Made by a program: the position numbers and the translations under genes
NCBI GenBank assembly: GCA_902796535.1
Contig: CADBPL010000029.1
Coordinates: forward strand, 1-8,909
Length of the DNA stretch: 8,909 nucleotides
DNA from: Oscillospiraceae bacterium
GTDB taxonomy: Bacteria; Bacillota; Clostridia; Oscillospirales; Acutalibacteraceae
Direction: 5' to 3'
Shown: positions 6,650 to 8,909 of the stretch, in pieces
How the letters are laid out: each line of letters begins with the position of its first letter
How positions within the stretch are numbered: position 1 is the first letter of the stretch
Notes under the pieces: generated by a model
The model's database searches: none
What the model was told of the DNA's origin: nothing
What the model saw: only the letters and a program-made list of their open reading frames with translations

Positions 6650-7960
6650 TTATCGGTTCCCCTCTTTCAAAACGTCCTGGATGTGCTGCACGGTTTTTTG
6701 CATCAGTTCAAAATCCGCATTGTCGCAATACGGCTGATCGTGACCGCTGTAATAAAACATATCGACCTCATAGCCGCCGCGGCATTTGGCTTCTTCGGTG
6801 ATGAAATAACCCATGGAGCCGTTGGCGTTGGAAAGCGAGAGCACGCGCTGCCCGGCAAAGCAATCGTCAATGCGCAGCCCGATCTGCGAAAACAGCTCAT
6901 AGGGGAACGTGACAAACACAAGGCTGCCCAGCGCGATCACGCTTTGGTGCAGCGGGGTGCTTGCGATTTCCGGCTTGCCGCTTTCGTAGGCGTCCAGCAC
7001 CAGCTGCGCGTAATGGCGCTGCGCCAGCTCGGAATTGATCGCATCCGCGCCGAACTGATCAAACAGCGCCTGCGCTTCCTCGCGCGGAATGCGCTCCTTC
7101 ATGCTCACGGCAATGTCGCCGCCGCCGCAGACAAGCTCGACCGGATGGTAAGCCTTGATGGTTTTGTAGATTTGCACCGCGTCGCGCGCGCCGACCCAGC
7201 CGATCTCGTAAATGCGGCGGATGCCGTCGCCCGCCGTGCCGCCGTTGCTCAGCCGCGGGCCGATATCGCCCTCGGGGCCGTTGAAAAAGGCGGTGATCGC
7301 GCCGCTCACGCGTTCCAGCTCGTCTGTCATAACGCCCGACCAGTCGCGCGAAACTTCTTTGTTGCAGCCTGCCGCCGTGCCGTGGCAGGCATAGTGGATC
7401 ATGTTGGCAACGGCCTGCCCCGCTTCGTTTTTGAACGAGATGACCGTCATGCGCGGGTCGAAGCAGGCGTGGGGATTCTGCCCCAGAACGGTGATGTTTT
7501 CGCCGGTCAGCTCGCGGCGGCTGACGCCGACGAAGCTGTTGCCCACGGCGCAGCCGACGGTGACCGGCTGCCGGGCGGCGATGGCTTCCGCCACGCCGCT
7601 CATGATCTGCGGCGCCAGAATGCCGTTGATATAAGGTTCATCGAGGTCGCCCCAGCCGACTTCGCCGCAGGTGTTCGGCGCCGAATGCGTGTGCGTGGCG
7701 CTGATCACGCAGTTTTGTTTCGGAATGGAGAAGGTCTGCTCGATTTTGGCGGCAAGGTCGTCATAAAGCGCGGTGGCAAGAGAACCGACGGTGACGGAGA
7801 TCATCAGCGCCTGCCGCCCGCCCTGGCAAAAATAAAAGCAGGTGGCGGTCAGATCGTCCTCGATCTTTTCCGAGATCACGTCGGGGCGGTAGCCGTAAAG
7901 GTTGCCGCCGACCTCGGGCGTGATGATCTTTTTGCTCACGCCTAAATACAGGTTTTCCAT
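6650..7960 (-). CDS. Neutral/alkaline ceramidase N-terminal family protein, cytoplasmic, lacking the catalytic Ser
   Basis: 436 residues from ATG 7960. Family features (PF04734 type) are the N-terminal LGVSKKIITPEVGGNLYGY (6-24), VISATHTHSAPNT (85-97), YACHGTA (190-196), FNGPEGDIGPRL (226-237), FPYELFSQIGLRI (352-364) and NGSMGYFITEEA (380-391). Against known neutral ceramidases, the zinc ligands appear kept: a His of THTH, His193, Glu355 and Tyr385. The nucleophile serine of the usual GDVSPN motif is replaced by Gly234 (GDIGPR). There is no signal peptide and no C-terminal Ig-like domain, unlike secreted ceramidases of ~650 residues or more. It is therefore probably an intracellular zinc hydrolase of other specificity. 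The start is supported by GGGGTGA (7975-7969) 8 nt upstream and by the family N-terminus; an upstream extension would overlap the preceding gene. It lies 17 nt after that gene. Confidence 0.85.
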   Translation of the reverse strand: MENLYLGVSKKIITPEVGGNLYGYRPDVISEKIEDDLTATCFYFCQGGRQALMISVTVGSLATALYDDLAAKIEQTFSIPKQNCVISATHTHSAPNTCGEVGWGDLDEPYINGILAPQIMSGVAEAIAARQPVTVGCAVGNSFVGVSRRELTGENITVLGQNPHACFDPRMTVISFKNEAGQAVANMIHYACHGTAAGCNKEVSRDWSGVMTDELERVSGAITAFFNGPEGDIGPRLSNGGTAGDGIRRIYEIGWVGARDAVQIYKTIKAYHPVELVCGGGDIAVSMKERIPREEAQALFDQFGADAINSELAQRHYAQLVLDAYESGKPEIASTPLHQSVIALGSLVFVTFPYELFSQIGLRIDDCFAGQRVLSLSNANGSMGYFITEEAKCRGGYEVDMFYYSGHDQPYCDNADFELMQKTVQHIQDVLKEGNR

Positions 7961-7977
7961 GTTCTGTTTCACCCCGT

Positions 7978-8664
7978 TCAAAAGCCGTATTCCGCGCATA
8001 ACGCGTTCCATTTTTCGGCGGAAGGCTCGGGACACTCCGTAAAGGAAATCGTCTCGTCAACGTCGTTGTTCATGATCGCGTTATACAGCCCCTCATCATC
8101 GGTGATGCGGTCATACCGCTCAGGCTCCTGCGCGTCGCTGGCCACGTCGGTGTGCTTCAGGGTGCGGTTTTCCAGATAGTAATAGAGGATATGCATGGGC
8201 ATCTCGTTGGTTTCGGTTTCTTCGCCGCGGTACCAGAAAAAGGTGTAGAACCCCGGATAGCTGCTGTCGGAAATGGCGTGCGGCCACCACTGCCCGCCGT
8301 AGCTGTCGGAAATGCCTGCGCTGATAACCTTGCCGCTGACGGAAAGGGTGTAGACCACGCCGTTGCCGAACGTGCCCGCGTTCCACGGGTCGCGCAGCAG
8401 CAGCTCGGGGGTGCCGTCAAGGTCCATGTCCTTTAAAGCGATCTTCGGCGTGCTTTCCCCGTCGCTGACGTCGGCCAGGTAGCCCTTGTTTGCGTAAAAC
8501 TCACGGTAGGCGGTTTTCCAATCGACTGTGCGGGCGCCCGATTCGGCGGCAGACTGCGGCTGCGGCTGCGGCGCGGCGTCGAGCCTTCGGTGAACGACAA
8601 CGGCAACGACGGCAAGGAAAATGACCGCAAGGATCGCAGCCAGAACGGCGTTTGTTTTTTTCAT
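7978..8664 (-). CDS. Membrane-anchored secreted protein with DMDLDGTPEL motif
   Basis: 228 residues. An N-terminal hydrophobic segment (about 6-24, AVLAAILAVIFLAVVAVVV) is followed by HRR, so it is an uncleaved anchor or signal peptide; there is no lipobox Cys. A Pro/Gln spacer (31-38) leads to the outer domain: VDWKTAYREFYANKGYL (47-63), then IALKDMDLDGTPELLLRDPW (75-94), an Asp-rich loop that often binds Ca2+ in secreted clostridial proteins, then an aromatic-rich region (GGQWWPHAI, YTFFWYRGEE, HILYYYLENRTLK). The start at 8664 has AAGGGGGAG just upstream (AGGGGG 6 nt away). The AYREF plus DxDxxPEL layout resembles the lipoprotein at 3604-4347. It is the first gene of the - strand cluster. 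Function unknown. Confidence 0.82.
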   Translation of the reverse strand: MKKTNAVLAAILAVIFLAVVAVVVHRRLDAAPQPQPQSAAESGARTVDWKTAYREFYANKGYLADVSDGESTPKIALKDMDLDGTPELLLRDPWNAGTFGNGVVYTLSVSGKVISAGISDSYGGQWWPHAISDSSYPGFYTFFWYRGEETETNEMPMHILYYYLENRTLKHTDVASDAQEPERYDRITDDEGLYNAIMNNDVDETISFTECPEPSAEKWNALCAEYGF

Positions 8665-8743
8665 AACGCTCCCCCTTTTTTGAGTGTGTCATGGTTAAGC
8701 AAAACGGTTCGGAACGGCGCAAAGGTTTTTGTGCGAAAAAGGC

Positions 8744-8778
8744 AAAAGCTCCCTCTATGATCGGCATAAAGAGAGCTT
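8744..8778 (-). terminator. Intrinsic terminator of the cyclophilin-type gene
   Basis: Read on the - strand, AAGCTCTCTTTA (8778-8767) pairs with TAGAGGGAGCTT (8757-8746) over 12 positions with two G-U pairs and a 9-nt loop, followed by TTTTGCCTTTTT. It begins 57 nt after the stop of the gene at the right edge. It has no U-run in the + direction. It separates that gene from the 7978-8664 gene, whose promoter should lie in about 8670-8745, but I see no convincing -35/-10 pair there. Confidence 0.82.
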
Positions 8779-8834
8779 GGGTAACGCCGCGATCGTTTGA
8801 GGTGCGGATCGTGCGGCATTGCCCTTGTTATCGT

Positions 8835-8909
8835 TTATTCCGCTTCGCTGATTTCGATGGAGCGGATGACCACCTTTTCAAGCGGCTTGTCGCTGCGGTT
8901 CACATCCAC
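8835..8909 (-). CDS. Cyclophilin-type peptidyl-prolyl cis-trans isomerase, C-terminal end (partial)
   Basis: The last 24 codons and TAA (8837-8835) of a gene that enters from the right edge. The peptide VDVNRSDKPLEKVVIRSIEI followed by SEAE matches the usual end of clostridial cyclophilins, where a short loop of the type DxNDKPLEDVVI leads into the final strand (IxSITI). Cyclophilins speed proline isomerisation during protein folding. No catalytic residues lie in this piece, so the call rests on the C-terminal strand alone. A clear terminator follows at 8778-8744. Confidence 0.68.
   Translation of the reverse strand: MDVNRSDKPLEKVVIRSIEISEAE

Noticed and set aside
6683..7945. Long + strand open frame opposite the ceramidase-like gene
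   Set aside because: Antisense shadow; the - strand frame carries clear family motifs and good ribosome sites, while this product is Ala/Asp/Arg-rich with none.
8700..8720. GTTCGGAAC near-palindrome before the 8664 start, considered as an operator
   Set aside because: The arms are only 4 nt and expected by chance; no second copy and no clear promoter to place it against.
8786..8817. Bulged inverted repeat GCCGC-GATC / GATC-GT-GCGGC in the cyclophilin 3' region
   Set aside because: No U-run follows it, and a much better terminator lies just downstream; probably a chance fold in GC-rich sequence.

Overview
The window reads as an ordinary chromosomal stretch from a GC-rich Gram-positive anaerobe, most like the gut Clostridia (Oscillospiraceae/Ruminococcaceae type). 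This is an inference from strong GGAGG-like ribosome sites, Ala/Thr/Glu-rich lipoproteins beginning MKK, acidic secreted proteins with DxDxDG-type motifs and high-GC codon use. No mobile element, CRISPR array, tRNA or rRNA is visible.

Left half (1-3481, + strand): the 3' end of an hflC-like SPFH gene, a full hflK-like SPFH gene and a P1B-type metal-transport ATPase, probably one operon. The two complete genes are each preceded by a copy of the same ~75-nt element. Each copy has an identical purine-rich 18-nt lead-in, an outer stem that varies by compensatory changes, an inner stem that differs in sequence but is kept as a stem, and then a shared start-codon context. This is the strongest unexplained signal in the window: apparently a structured RNA leader repeated gene by gene. 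The operon ends at a strong hairpin (3525-3566) that probably terminates transcription from both sides.

Right half (3604-8664, - strand, read right to left): a membrane-anchored secreted protein with a DMDLDGTPEL motif, a cytoplasmic protein of the neutral ceramidase N-terminal family that lacks the usual catalytic serine, and a DegT/DnrJ/EryC1/StrS aminotransferase whose ATG directly abuts the ceramidase-like stop codon. Two lipoproteins follow. One is built from two near-identical ~98-residue modules joined by an Ala/Thr linker. The other carries an LDDDDVPEL motif and is probably a distant paralogue of the first gene. All five point the same way with short gaps and could be one transcript, though a separate promoter before either lipoprotein is possible.

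Right edge: the last 24 codons of a cyclophilin-type peptidyl-prolyl isomerase (- strand), followed by its own terminator (8744-8778), which separates it from the lipoprotein/ceramidase-like/DegT cluster.

The functional link within the left operon (SPFH scaffold plus metal pump) and within the right cluster (ceramidase-like hydrolase plus sugar aminotransferase) is inferred from gene order only.
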